A stretch of DNA of 64,000 nt from Paenibacillus sp. ACRRY (GTDB taxonomy: Bacteria; Bacillota; Bacilli; Paenibacillales; Paenibacillaceae): the NCBI RefSeq assembly GCF_022346995.1, contig NZ_JAKRNM010000004.1, positions 62,001-126,000 of the forward strand, written 5' to 3'. Position numbers and translations under genes: made by a program. The notes beneath the pieces are model-generated. The model was not told the origin of the DNA. It made no database searches and saw nothing but the letters and a program-made list of their open reading frames with translations. This document shows, one piece after another, positions 9,818-18,772 of this stretch (position 1 is its first letter; each line of letters starts with the position of its first letter).

Positions 9818-10387
9818 ATGTCCTGGAGTAAATTGAAGCAAAATCTAGAGAGTTTCCTCTGTCCAGCGTTAGTAGGAAGAGTAGAATACCGATCAACTAG
9901 TTATCGCTATTCATCTGATCGACCAGGAAACTGTTACCTTGCCGTAGATAAGAAGAACATACTCAATATGAGTGACACAACAACTCCAATCCGCTGGTAT
10001 CAGACGGAACAGGAGATCAAGAACGATCCGAATTTTGAAATTCCTGTGGATAACGAAGAGATTGCAGCGATCCGAAAAGAGAGCAAAGGAGCCATTCCGG
10101 AGGATCGCCTGCAAGTCATTGCAAGAAGCAGAAAAATCTCTGTTCTGGCCAAAGAGCTTTTGTCAGCTCAGTCATCATTAAGCAAATCCAATTTTACGGC
10201 TGCAGCGACTACGTTTTTATCAAGACCTATAGAGGAAAGTCTGGAGAGTCAGGATATTTTGCTTAACATTCTGGCTTTGGTAGACAGACGCGTTGGCAAA
10301 AAGCGGATTTTGAACATGTCCGAGAAGATCAAGTTAAAGCACCCAGCCGTGCAGTATTTTTATGAAATTCGACGTAGGACGTTGTGA
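9818..10387 (+). CDS. conserved hypothetical protein, SF0329-like
   Basis: 189 residues, soluble, no signal peptide. The N-terminal part (WSKLKQNLESFLCPALVGRV, then a Tyr/Arg-rich stretch and YLAVDKKNILNMSD) recalls the SF0329-type family of unknown function. The C-terminal half is helical and ends basic (KHPAVQYFYEIRRRTL). AAGGGAGAAATCA precedes the ATG. No function is assigned, and neighbours give no help. Confidence 0.7.
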   Translation: MSWSKLKQNLESFLCPALVGRVEYRSTSYRYSSDRPGNCYLAVDKKNILNMSDTTTPIRWYQTEQEIKNDPNFEIPVDNEEIAAIRKESKGAIPEDRLQVIARSRKISVLAKELLSAQSSLSKSNFTAAATTFLSRPIEESLESQDILLNILALVDRRVGKKRILNMSEKIKLKHPAVQYFYEIRRRTL

Positions 10388-10442
10388 ATTAGTTGGGAGT
10401 TAGATGTTTAGCGTTTTTATTCTACGCCTGCTAAGCCATGAA

Positions 10443-10470
10443 TTGAATTCCTCATTCGTCATGTTATACT
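10443..10470 (+). promoter_or_regulatory. sigma-A promoter of a structured RNA
   Basis: TTGAAT (10443-10448) and TATACT (10465-10470) with a 16-bp spacer predict a start near 10477, directly ahead of three consecutive hairpins and with no protein start nearby. Confidence 0.6.
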
Positions 10471-10476
10471 AAGGGC

Positions 10477-10622
10477 ATGAACAGCTTATAATGCAAAGAG
10501 AGCCGTGCGTCAACACGACTCTCTGAGCAATAGCCGCTTTTAAGGGCGGTGGGCTTAACAAGAGGATACACGTCAAGTAGACCGCAACCTTTGCTCGGGG
10601 GGGCGGTCTACTTGTGTTTATT
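10477..10622 (+). ncRNA. structured small RNA, possibly a type I antitoxin remnant
   Basis: From a good promoter the predicted transcript holds three hairpins: AGAGAG-C-CGTG/CACG-A-CTCTCT (10497-10524), GCCGC/GCGGT (10533-10550) and a long terminator stem (10574-10614). No reading frame with a ribosome site fits. The layout, with a convergent short minus-strand frame (10469-10669) overlapping it, recalls antisense RNAs of Firmicute type I toxin-antitoxin loci. The minus frame has no membrane-helix toxin, so the toxin would be lost. It could instead be a leader or an independent regulator. Confidence 0.45.
10574..10618 (+). terminator. terminator of the small RNA
   Basis: A 12-bp perfect stem CAAGTAGACCGC/GCGGTCTACTTG with an apical loop of about 17 bases, then TGTTTATT. 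Confidence 0.7.
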
Positions 10623-10784
10623 GGACTTTGACGCAATAAGCAGTTCCCCTCAGAAGAACAGCAACACATGGGTCTTTCAAATTTTGCTATAGCTTTTAGC
10701 TATAACTAGTTATCTTCTTTTGGTTATTCTTCTAACTCCTTTCCGCGTGCTATGATAGCCCTATACAACGAGGGGGTTATTTAC

Positions 10785-11945
10785 ATGACTGATAAGTTCC
10801 AGATCGTAGGAAGTTTGTTGCGGCCCGAAGAGCTGCTGACATATAAAACGCAAATTGAGCATCGTGATGATATCCAATATCCATTCTATGAAAATTTTGA
10901 AGGATATGAGCAATGCGAGACCAAGGCAATCAAAGAGGTTGTGAAAAAGGAAATCGATCATAACCTGTCGGTTGTTACAGACGGCGAGTTCTCCAAGTCG
11001 ATGTGGCATCTGGACTTTGTCTGGGGCTTTGACGGAATTGAACGCTATATTGCGGACCACGGTTACTTTTTCCGGGATGTGGACGGAACATCCAAATATG
11101 AAACTCGTAAAGATATCGGATTGCGCATTACGGGTGAACTGAGCGGTAAGAACCATCACTTCATTCAACTGTTCAAACAGCTGCAGGATACGGCTGGCGA
11201 TCAGCAAACAAAACTTTGCGTACCGTCACCTTCCCATATCTTCGGTGAGCTGTCCTGGTCGGATAACATCGGCGGCACGGATGCTGTATATCAGAACAAA
11301 CAGGAGCTCAAAGCGGGTCTTGAGAAGGCATATAAAGAATTCGTAGCGGAATTCGCTGCCGCTGGCGGCAAAATTCTGCAATTCGATGACTGCCTCTGGG
11401 AGCTGTTTGCAGACGACAATCCGAACTCTCCATTTACCGGCGAGCACATTGATCAAGAGGAAGTAAAGGGTCTCGCTGCTGAATTTATTGATATTAACAA
11501 CACCGTAATTGACTTCGGTCATAGCCTCGGCTTGAAAATGTGGACACATAACTGCCGCGGTAACTACGATTCCCGCAACATGGGCGGTGGATCTTATGCG
11601 AAAATCGCCAACCTGTTCCTGAAACAGTTGAAATATGACCGTTTCTTCCTGGAGTGGGATGATGATCGTGCAGGTTCAATTGAAGCGTTGGAAGTGTTCA
11701 AAGACAGACCGGAGACGGAAATTGTTCTCGGCCTGCTATCTTCCAAAACAAGTACACTGGATGATGAAGCACGCGTTATCCGTCTGCTTGACGAAGCATC
11801 CAAAATCATTGATAAGGATCGTCTGCTGCTCTCCCATCAATGCGGCTTTGCTTCCTGCGATGGCGGTAACGAGCTAAGCGAAGCTCAGCAATGGGCGAAG
11901 ATCGACCAAGGTCAACGCATTGCGAAGCAATACTGGAATAACTAA
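10785..11945 (+). CDS. MetE C-terminal-like cobalamin-independent methionine synthase family protein
   Basis: 386 residues matching the catalytic half of vitamin-B12-independent methionine synthase, like the YxjG/YxjH group. It probably moves a methyl group to homocysteine or a related thiol. Zinc ligands are visible: His and Cys in THNCRGN, Glu in FLEWDDD and Cys in SHQCGFAS; the N-terminal folate-binding half of MetE is absent. The ATG at 10785 follows GAGGGGG by 8 bases. A terminator follows. In B. subtilis these genes have an S-box leader; I see none here, only the RNA locus upstream and an inverted repeat TATAGC/GCTATA near 10687-10704. Confidence 0.88.
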   Translation: MTDKFQIVGSLLRPEELLTYKTQIEHRDDIQYPFYENFEGYEQCETKAIKEVVKKEIDHNLSVVTDGEFSKSMWHLDFVWGFDGIERYIADHGYFFRDVDGTSKYETRKDIGLRITGELSGKNHHFIQLFKQLQDTAGDQQTKLCVPSPSHIFGELSWSDNIGGTDAVYQNKQELKAGLEKAYKEFVAEFAAAGGKILQFDDCLWELFADDNPNSPFTGEHIDQEEVKGLAAEFIDINNTVIDFGHSLGLKMWTHNCRGNYDSRNMGGGSYAKIANLFLKQLKYDRFFLEWDDDRAGSIEALEVFKDRPETEIVLGLLSSKTSTLDDEARVIRLLDEASKIIDKDRLLLSHQCGFASCDGGNELSEAQQWAKIDQGQRIAKQYWNN

Positions 11946-11970
11946 TTCAATACAAGCATTATTTTAGATA

Positions 11971-12021
11971 AAAGGGATGACTCCAAGGGCCGTTTACGGA
12001 CCTCGTGAGTCATCCCTTTTT
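11971..12021 (+). terminator. terminator of the MetE-like gene
   Basis: A 14-bp perfect stem AAAGGGATGACTC/GAGTCATCCCTTT with a 22-base loop, ending in TTTTT. Confidence 0.85.
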
Positions 12022-12178
12022 GCGTGCATCCTGCTGCCTCGGTCAAACGCAGAAAACCCCGACGTAGTACATTTGAATGTGGTTTTTGTCCAGCTGCCTT
12101 CATATATGAATCTAGCCTAAGAGGATAGACTTCGTGCGCTAACTTTGTCTGAATTGTGGGATTAAACAGGAGAAACCT
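12022..12178. other. spacer upstream of the HEAT-protein gene
   Basis: No gene, strong hairpin or well-spaced promoter seen before the short leader frame at 12179. Confidence 0.35.
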
Positions 12179-12220
12179 ATGCTGATCAAGAAGTTATATT
12201 ATTCCAGGAATACCCTGTGA
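12179..12220 (+). CDS. possible 13-codon leader peptide
   Basis: AACAGGAG lies 6 bases before an ATG that opens a 13-residue frame (MLIKKLYYSRNTL). Its TGA overlaps a GTG at 12217 that opens the frame of the large HEAT-repeat gene. The arrangement would allow translational coupling, but such a short frame can arise by chance. Confidence 0.3.
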   Translation: MLIKKLYYSRNTL

Positions 12221-12294
12221 AGTATGGTTGTGGAGATGATTTGATCGCTTATAAGCGTTCATTAGAGATTATTAGAAGCATGAGGGGAGAGAAA

Positions 12295-15200
12295 ATGATG
12301 ACAGATAACCATGATCTGATAAATAGAGAACGATTGCTTACAGCGCTGGACTTGCTGGGGTATTCGGACAGAATGAAGCGGATGGCACTTCTGGGACGCG
12401 AGCATGTAGAAGATGCGAATTATTCCGCGCTGCTTGTATCCTTGCTCGAAAGTGGCACCGCCTATGAGGCACATCTGGCCTTGACGGGTGCGGGTGTAGT
12501 GAATGATGCCCGTGCGGTTACACTGGCCCTGCAGCATCCCAAGGCAGGAGTTAGGGGCCGGGCGGCTAGGCTGTTGCCAGAAGTGGTGACTAACCCGGAC
12601 TTTTCGATTGAAACCGAAATTGCGCTGATGTCATACCACTGCCGCCGCCAATTACTGCGAAACATTGTGAATACACATCGTCAGGATTGGGCAGAGCGGC
12701 TGCTGCCGATCGTGCTTAACCGCTGGGGAGCACAAGAAGCGGCCTTGCTACTGGCTGTGTGCAGCGAAGAGACGGTACGCAGCAGGCTGCCAGAGCTGGG
12801 ATATGCGTTACAGAATTGGCGTCTCTTAACGAAGTACCACCCCGATCTGGTGGCAGCGTACTTCAAGAATGCTTTGCAGCATGCAACGCATCGGGAAAAG
12901 ACCCATGTATGGTGGACGCTCTCTTCCGCGATTGAAATATTGAGTTCTTCAAGACCGGCGATCGTGCTAGAGTGTGCGCTTTCGCTTGGGCCGACGGATA
13001 CGATTCATCCTGTACTCAAGCAGCAGCTGGGGATTCTGATTCAGGCCAGCGCAGAGGATGTATTCGAACTGCTGACACGTGAGGAGACAAGGGAATATCT
13101 TCTGAATCATGGCGTACCGGCAGGTGTTTTGAAAAAAAGAAAATGGTTCACCACAGCCCAGTGGACCACACTGGGTTCATTACTCGCAGATCAGCCAGTA
13201 CACTTGGCCAGGGTGCTGGATGCCCTTGCGCCGTCACATCGCGAAGCGATCTTTGATGCGGCTTATCAGGAAGAAGAGCGGAAGACGCGCAATTTCCCCA
13301 CGTTGCTGCTGGATGTACTGCCACACCAACTGCGTGACAAGGAAGCTGCCCGCATGCTGGAACTGCGTGACATTCGTGATGATCGGGACGCCATGCTCGA
13401 AACGACGGCACGCCTTGCCATCGATCATGCACGGGAGAAGCTGGAACAAGCCGTTCAGGTGTCTAATAGTGACGAGCGTGCTGCAGCCTATGCCCACCTC
13501 GTTCGAAGCACAGCACTTTCCCGGCGTGGTATGGATGAGACGCTTCGCTTCCTGACTCGAATCAAGAACGATCAGGATCCGGTACGCTTCATGGTGATGG
13601 CTCAGCTCTCCAACTGTCCTGCTCCCATGTTCAAGGAAGAGCATATCGACGATATGACGTTGCTGGTGGATAGCGTGATTGAAGCAAGAGACACGTCATA
13701 CGGGACAAGGTCCGCAGTGGAGAGACTGGCTTTTGCCATACTGCGTGAACATGCACTGGAGCCGAAGGGCGCCCTGTTCAAGTTTGCTCTTAGAACGTTC
13801 GGAAGATTGACAATGCGGGATGGACAGTTTGCATTGTACTCGATCGATTGGGATAGCATACCGAGTTCTGCACTGGAGGCGTTATTTGATGAGGTCTATG
13901 CCTTTGGTGTAGAAGCGAACAAGCGTGAAAACACAAGCGTGATTCTGCGCATGGCAGATTTGTTCGGGAAAGCCGTGGAGCGGTTGCCGAAGCTCCAGCT
14001 GCTGCTGGAAGAACTGCTGCAGGCCAAAACGGTGTCCCCACAGGCAGTCCATTACTGGCTGGCACCCTATAAAACCCGGGATGCAAGGGTTAGAGAATTG
14101 CTGGACAGAGACCCATCTTTCATCTCATTCCATGACGTATTCATGCATCTTCATCTGAAGCGTCAGGAGTGGCTGGACCCGTTCATCTCGGGGACAATCA
14201 TCAAGGGCAAGCATTTATCGGGAAAAACCATTTATGTTGTGCCTGCGCATAACGGGTTTCATCGGTGGCTGCCGCGTCAGCAAAAGGCATTCGCTTCCCT
14301 GCTGGAACGGGTGGCACTCGACGCCAAACGAAGCTTCCATGAACGAGCATCCGCGATGCGCAGCTTGGCGAGCATGCCTGATTATTGCTCTGATCAACTG
14401 GAAGTCCTATTGCAGGATGAGGAAGTGCATGTTGTGGAGGCGGCTCTGTATGCGTACTCGTTATGGGAAGAGCCCGAGAAGGCACTGCCTGTATTGCTAA
14501 ATAACCTGGATGGAGACCGGGCCCGGGTTGCGATGTACTCGATTCCCAGATGCATGCGCAGGGTCAGTCCGGTGATGTTGACGTCCATGCTGTCCGAACT
14601 GCTCCATCGGGAGAAATTGAAGATCACGGTCAGAAAAGAGGCCATCCGGCTGCTTGGAGCTTATAAAAGTGAAGAGAGCATGGCGCTTCTTATCCGTGAA
14701 TACAAGAAACCGAATGTACACAAGGACGTGATGATCGCATTAGGGCATGCCGCCAGACAATGGCTGGATGATGAACGCAGCTGGGCCATGCTGAGTGCCA
14801 TGGCTGCTTCCCCGCAGCGTGACATCGCCAGAAGCCTGCTTAACCAGTATTCTGGTGGCATTCCTGTAGAAGCCCGGCCAAGATATTTGCATTTGATTAT
14901 CGAGATCGCTGGACATGCCGATCCGGTTGTGGCGAGAGAGGCTTTCCGGGCGATGAGTCTGTGGGTGAATGGAAGTGAAGCGAAGGTAGCAGTTTCGGCC
15001 AGCAAAACGATTCTGGATTTGGAGGACAATTCCAGGTGGAAGGCAGCGATGGATACACTCATTGCGGCTTGTCGTGAAGGAAAGGTGAATGATCAGGTCA
15101 TTAACGTTTGCACACAATTGGCGGGCACGGAGACAAGAGCCGAATGGAATGCCAGCTCGGAGAGAGACCTTCCAGAGCGGCAACGTTTGGTCGCATTAAT

Positions 15201-15669
15201 AGACAAGCTAATCTCATTGCCTCCACATGCGAAGCGGGGACTCGTTCCATTATATACAGGCATGATTGCTGCTCTTCAATCTCAAGAAACCCTGAAGCCT
15301 GCTGTGATCAAGTTACATTTGGCATTTGTGGAATGGAACGAGGTGGATCAGGCCGCCCTGCAATTGGATCCTGTGATTCAAATGGTGGACAAGCATTCGT
15401 ATCTATTGGATGTGGCGTACAGGCAGATCAATCGTGCAGCAAATGCCAGTGAGGCGTATTGGAAACCGGAGGCGATTCTGGATCTGGTAGACCAACTGAG
15501 AGGTCAGCAGCGAATTGCGGCCCAGTATCTTGGGCTTTCTCTGCTGAGGATTGCGGGAACCGCACTACTGTGGAATCAGGCTTGTACCGAACGCTTGCGA
15601 GCATACCGGAATCATGAGCATGAGGCCATTCGTATGTTGGCATTGGATATTTGGACGGTTCTCGAATAG
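12295..15669 (+). CDS. large HEAT-repeat-like protein of unknown function
   Basis: About 1124 residues built from helix pairs of HEAT/armadillo type, clearest in the C-terminal two thirds (for example ASPQRDIARSLLNQYSGG, ADPVVAREAFRAMSLWV). There is no signal peptide, membrane segment or enzymatic motif. Such solenoids usually bind proteins or nucleic acid. The ATG at 12295 has AGGGGAGA directly before it; a GTG at 12217 in frame is an alternative that would be coupled to the 13-codon frame. The ATPase at 15767 follows after 97 bases with no terminator between, so the two are probably co-transcribed and may work together. That is an inference. Confidence 0.8.
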   Translation: MMTDNHDLINRERLLTALDLLGYSDRMKRMALLGREHVEDANYSALLVSLLESGTAYEAHLALTGAGVVNDARAVTLALQHPKAGVRGRAARLLPEVVTNPDFSIETEIALMSYHCRRQLLRNIVNTHRQDWAERLLPIVLNRWGAQEAALLLAVCSEETVRSRLPELGYALQNWRLLTKYHPDLVAAYFKNALQHATHREKTHVWWTLSSAIEILSSSRPAIVLECALSLGPTDTIHPVLKQQLGILIQASAEDVFELLTREETREYLLNHGVPAGVLKKRKWFTTAQWTTLGSLLADQPVHLARVLDALAPSHREAIFDAAYQEEERKTRNFPTLLLDVLPHQLRDKEAARMLELRDIRDDRDAMLETTARLAIDHAREKLEQAVQVSNSDERAAAYAHLVRSTALSRRGMDETLRFLTRIKNDQDPVRFMVMAQLSNCPAPMFKEEHIDDMTLLVDSVIEARDTSYGTRSAVERLAFAILREHALEPKGALFKFALRTFGRLTMRDGQFALYSIDWDSIPSSALEALFDEVYAFGVEANKRENTSVILRMADLFGKAVERLPKLQLLLEELLQAKTVSPQAVHYWLAPYKTRDARVRELLDRDPSFISFHDVFMHLHLKRQEWLDPFISGTIIKGKHLSGKTIYVVPAHNGFHRWLPRQQKAFASLLERVALDAKRSFHERASAMRSLASMPDYCSDQLEVLLQDEEVHVVEAALYAYSLWEEPEKALPVLLNNLDGDRARVAMYSIPRCMRRVSPVMLTSMLSELLHREKLKITVRKEAIRLLGAYKSEESMALLIREYKKPNVHKDVMIALGHAARQWLDDERSWAMLSAMAASPQRDIARSLLNQYSGGIPVEARPRYLHLIIEIAGHADPVVAREAFRAMSLWVNGSEAKVAVSASKTILDLEDNSRWKAAMDTLIAACREGKVNDQVINVCTQLAGTETRAEWNASSERDLPERQRLVALIDKLISLPPHAKRGLVPLYTGMIAALQSQETLKPAVIKLHLAFVEWNEVDQAALQLDPVIQMVDKHSYLLDVAYRQINRAANASEAYWKPEAILDLVDQLRGQQRIAAQYLGLSLLRIAGTALLWNQACTERLRAYRNHEHEAIRMLALDIWTVLE

Positions 15670-15766
15670 AAAAGACGTTTGGATCGGATGGTTGCATGGA
15701 TAGATTGTTCGTTATGAATCTTCTATATGAAGGTCATTTTATTTTACCCGGGAGAGGAGCCGAGAC

Positions 15767-16576
15767 GTGCTGCATATAAGTAACTTCAAACTCTCTTCTG
15801 TCATTTCCAGCAACCCGAATATCTACCCGGATCATGTGTTCAGACACATGGCAGGAGAGGTGCTGCTGTTTGACCGAATCACGGTACTCTACGGCAGTAA
15901 TGGCTCCGGCAAATCCACCTTGCTGAATCTGATCGCGAACAAATTGGGAATGGTGGGCGCTGAGCGAATGTCCACTTATGGACATAGCATCTATGTTCAA
16001 CGTTTTATTGAGGAGAGCAGCTATCAACTTGGGCAGGATGAACACGAGCGTCCCGTATATAAGCTGCCTGAGGGGAGCCGGTACATCAAGTCAGAGGATC
16101 TGCTATATGAAATCAAAAAAATACAGCAGGAAAGCGTGCTTCGCGATGGGCTGCTCCATGAGCAATTCGTACAAGGAAAGAGCAAGGCCGAGGTAGAAGA
16201 GCTCGAGCAGTCGTATGCATTTGAGAAAAAGATGGATATCATTCGCTTCTCGCAGGAGAAGTATTCGAACGGGGAAAGCTCGATGCAGTTCTTTGAGGAG
16301 CATCTGCTTCCCGGGCATCTGTATTTATTGGATGAACCGGAAACGTCGCTGTCTCCGGTGAATCAAATCAAGCTGGCTGAACAAATGAATGATCTGGCAC
16401 GTTACTTCGACAGTCAATTCATTATTGCAACGCATTCTCCCTTTGTTCTGGGCACGCTTCATGCGAAGATCTACAATCTTGATGCCAGCATGCTGCAGAC
16501 GGCAGAGTGGTATGAACTGGACAATGTACGATTCTTTTACGAGTTTTTTCATAAGCATCAACGGCTGTTTGAATGA
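15767..16576 (+). CDS. AAA/ABC-type ATPase, SMC-like nucleotide-binding protein
   Basis: 269 residues with a complete ABC-type ATP site: Walker A GSNGSGKST (about 44-52), signature-like YSNGESSMQFF, Walker B LYLLDEPETSLSP and an H-loop ATHSP. There is no membrane partner and the protein resembles stand-alone ATPases of the AAA_21 type rather than transporter subunits. The start is GTG, with GGAGAGGAG 8 bases upstream. It follows the HEAT-repeat gene, and a strong terminator closes the pair. No nuclease or other effector gene is next to it, so a defence role is not supported. Confidence 0.85.
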   Translation: MLHISNFKLSSVISSNPNIYPDHVFRHMAGEVLLFDRITVLYGSNGSGKSTLLNLIANKLGMVGAERMSTYGHSIYVQRFIEESSYQLGQDEHERPVYKLPEGSRYIKSEDLLYEIKKIQQESVLRDGLLHEQFVQGKSKAEVEELEQSYAFEKKMDIIRFSQEKYSNGESSMQFFEEHLLPGHLYLLDEPETSLSPVNQIKLAEQMNDLARYFDSQFIIATHSPFVLGTLHAKIYNLDASMLQTAEWYELDNVRFFYEFFHKHQRLFE

Positions 16577-16596
16577 ATTGGCTTTAACATTCTAGT

Positions 16597-16629
16597 AAGA
16601 GGTATCCTGATGTCAGGGTACCTCTTTTT
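16597..16629 (+). terminator. terminator of the HEAT-ATPase pair
   Basis: Stem AAGAGGTATCCTGA/TCAGGGTACCTCTT with a TG loop and a T5 tail. Confidence 0.85.
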
Positions 16630-16784
16630 GCTATACCTTTTATCAGGTTAGGGCCATATGGATCTCTTATGCACTCCTCTGCAATCTACTAATTCATTCC
16701 ATTCCAAATCTGCGAGAATATTGTCCTAACTGAATTTTGACCGTATAACATTGAAATAAAAAGCTGACATAGCAATTAATTGCA

Positions 16785-16833
16785 TTGATTTTTATGCAGA
16801 TAATTGTATAATCTACTTAATTAACGTTAATTA
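16785..16833 (+). promoter_or_regulatory. promoter and palindromic operator of the TetR operon
   Basis: TTGATT (16785-16790), 16 bp, TATAAT (16807-16812). Right at the expected start of transcription lies a perfect 16-bp palindrome TAATTAACGTTAATTA (16818-16833), 16 bases before the regulator's start codon. This is the usual place for a self-repressing TetR operator, so the operon is probably induced by its substrate. Confidence 0.65.
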
Positions 16834-16849
16834 GAATGGAGAAAAGGGG

Positions 16850-17440
16850 ATGACCATGACCACCAGAATGAAGCTGAAGGAAGCCGCGCTGAGATTATTT
16901 GGGCAGAAGGGCTACGATGGGACGGCATTATCAGAAATTGCGAAGGAGGTCGGGGTCAAAACACCGGCAATCTATGCCTTTTTTGAGAGCAAGGAAGCTC
17001 TGTTCATGACGGTCTTCGAAGAATCGATGAGCGCCTATAACGAATATATCCAAGCGATGGCGGAAACCAGCAAAGGAATGAATACGGAGAAAAAACTGCA
17101 TGCGCTGCTGCTTCGCCAATACGATTATCACCGAAACAAAACAGAGCTTGCCGTGTTTGCCTTCCGGTATTTGATTTTCCCACCGGATTTCCTATTGGAA
17201 CGGATGCAGGAGGCATTCGGGCGTTTCGATACATTGCTGAGCAGCATTATCGGCGAGATCATGCAGGAAGGTCTGGATCGCGGCGATTTGGCTGCCGTTC
17301 CGATGGAGACGCTGGTGGATTCGTTCCTCACCTTAATGGACGGTCTGGGCATGCAGTATTACTACTATAAATCGCCGGAGCTGTTCGAACGGAAACTGAA
17401 ACATGCCTTTGAGATGTTCTGGAGATCCGTCGCAGCTTAG
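16850..17440 (+). CDS. TetR/AcrR family transcriptional regulator
   Basis: 196 residues with an N-terminal TetR helix-turn-helix (about 5-50; GYDGTALSEIAKEVGVKTPAIYAFFESKEALF) and a C-terminal helical ligand domain. It heads a run of four genes in one direction (permease, DUF917, hydantoinase), so it is likely their substrate-responsive repressor, acting at the palindrome just upstream. The start may be 16850 or 16856: both ATGs are in frame, and the second has better spacing from AAAAGGGG. Confidence 0.88.
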   Translation: MTMTTRMKLKEAALRLFGQKGYDGTALSEIAKEVGVKTPAIYAFFESKEALFMTVFEESMSAYNEYIQAMAETSKGMNTEKKLHALLLRQYDYHRNKTELAVFAFRYLIFPPDFLLERMQEAFGRFDTLLSSIIGEIMQEGLDRGDLAAVPMETLVDSFLTLMDGLGMQYYYYKSPELFERKLKHAFEMFWRSVAA

Positions 17441-17478
17441 GCAATCAACAAGATTGTACAGAAAGCAGAGGGTGGAAC

Positions 17479-18768
17479 ATGAGCAACGATACGAAAATAG
17501 AAGATTACGAACGGGAACCCGTACCTCAGCATTTACGGAAATCATGGCTGTCGATGGCATTTGTCTGGATTGCAATCGGGATTGATCTATCTGCCATGTT
17601 TCTGGGAGCGCAGCTCGGCGCAGGCATGAGCATCGGTGACTCGCTTACTGCGGTCATCGTTGGTTCGGTCATTTTGGGCATTATCGGGGCATTGTGCGCC
17701 TATGTTGGGGCCAAAACAGGCTTGTCCACGGCCATGATTAGCCGGTTTCTGTTCGGGAACAAAGGAGCACTCATTGTCTCCGTCATTCTCGGAATTTCAT
17801 CGCTTGGCTGGTTCGGCGTACAGGTCGGCTTCTTCGCTTCCAACTTCCAGACGGCGTTAAGCGAGCTGTGGGGCTGGCACTGGTCGCTCTGGGTACTGTC
17901 GATGATTGGCGGACTTCTCATGATGTCCACGGCGATCTGGGGCTATCGGGCCATTGAGAAATTAAGCGTTTGGTCGGTACCGCTGCTCGTCGTGTTTATT
18001 ATTTTCGCGCTGGTCCTGGCGCTGAACGGCGAAGGCGGAAGCACGGTCTGGTCACCGTTCGAGGGTGAGGCAGTGCCGATGGGAACAGCGATCTCGCTGG
18101 TCATCGGAATCTTTATCCTGGGGACAGCACTGTCCCCTGACATTGCCCGCTGGGCCAAGACACCCAAGCATGCGATTACGGCAGCATTTGTCGGTTTCTT
18201 TGTCGGCAACAGCTTCATGACGATCATTGCCATCTTCTTGTCACGGTCGATGGATTCCGACGATCTGACGGGTATTTTCCTGACGCTTGGACTCGGTATT
18301 CCGGCCATTATCGTGCTGACACTGGCACAGTGGACAACCAACACGAACAATTTGTATTCCGCAGGACTGGGTTTCTCCGTCGTATTCAAACGAGTGCCCA
18401 AATCCGTCATTACGATCATTGCAGGTTTGATTGCGACAGCACTCGCTTGCTTCGGCATTTATGACCGTTTCATGACGTTCCTCACATATATCACGATGCT
18501 TGTTGCACCGCTGGGCGGTATATATACGGCAGAGTATTTGCTGGTGAACAAAAACAGATTCTCGTTTGAAGGGCTGGACAGCAACCGGAGCTGGATTCCC
18601 CGCTCCATCGTGGTATGGGTCCTTGCCACATTCTTCGGATTCATGACAACGATGGCTCCGGATGGGCTGGGTTGGTTCCAGGTGACGCAGGTTCCGGCGC
18701 TGGACAGCTTCTTGATGGCATTTATCGTACAAGCCATCATAGGCAAATGGGTAGCAAAGAAGGGATGA
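17479..18768 (+). CDS. NCS1 family permease, cytosine/hydantoin type (CodB-like)
   Basis: 429 residues with about 12 membrane segments. The N-terminal stretch PVPQHLRKSWLSMAFVWIAI and the QLGAGMSIGDSL region are typical of the nucleobase:cation symporter-1 family (cytosine, allantoin, hydantoin uptake). AGAGGGTGG precedes the ATG, 38 bases after the TetR gene. Because DUF917 and a hydantoinase-type gene follow within 4 bases and by overlap, the substrate is probably a hydantoin-like or pyrimidine-like ring. The exact compound is not readable. Confidence 0.85.
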   Translation: MSNDTKIEDYEREPVPQHLRKSWLSMAFVWIAIGIDLSAMFLGAQLGAGMSIGDSLTAVIVGSVILGIIGALCAYVGAKTGLSTAMISRFLFGNKGALIVSVILGISSLGWFGVQVGFFASNFQTALSELWGWHWSLWVLSMIGGLLMMSTAIWGYRAIEKLSVWSVPLLVVFIIFALVLALNGEGGSTVWSPFEGEAVPMGTAISLVIGIFILGTALSPDIARWAKTPKHAITAAFVGFFVGNSFMTIIAIFLSRSMDSDDLTGIFLTLGLGIPAIIVLTLAQWTTNTNNLYSAGLGFSVVFKRVPKSVITIIAGLIATALACFGIYDRFMTFLTYITMLVAPLGGIYTAEYLLVNKNRFSFEGLDSNRSWIPRSIVVWVLATFFGFMTTMAPDGLGWFQVTQVPALDSFLMAFIVQAIIGKWVAKKG

Positions 18769-18772
18769 AAGC

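Noticed and set aside
15767..16576. Stand-alone ATPase as part of a known defence system
   Set aside because: No nuclease, protease, reverse transcriptase or other effector gene is adjacent; flanks are a HEAT protein and a metabolic operon.
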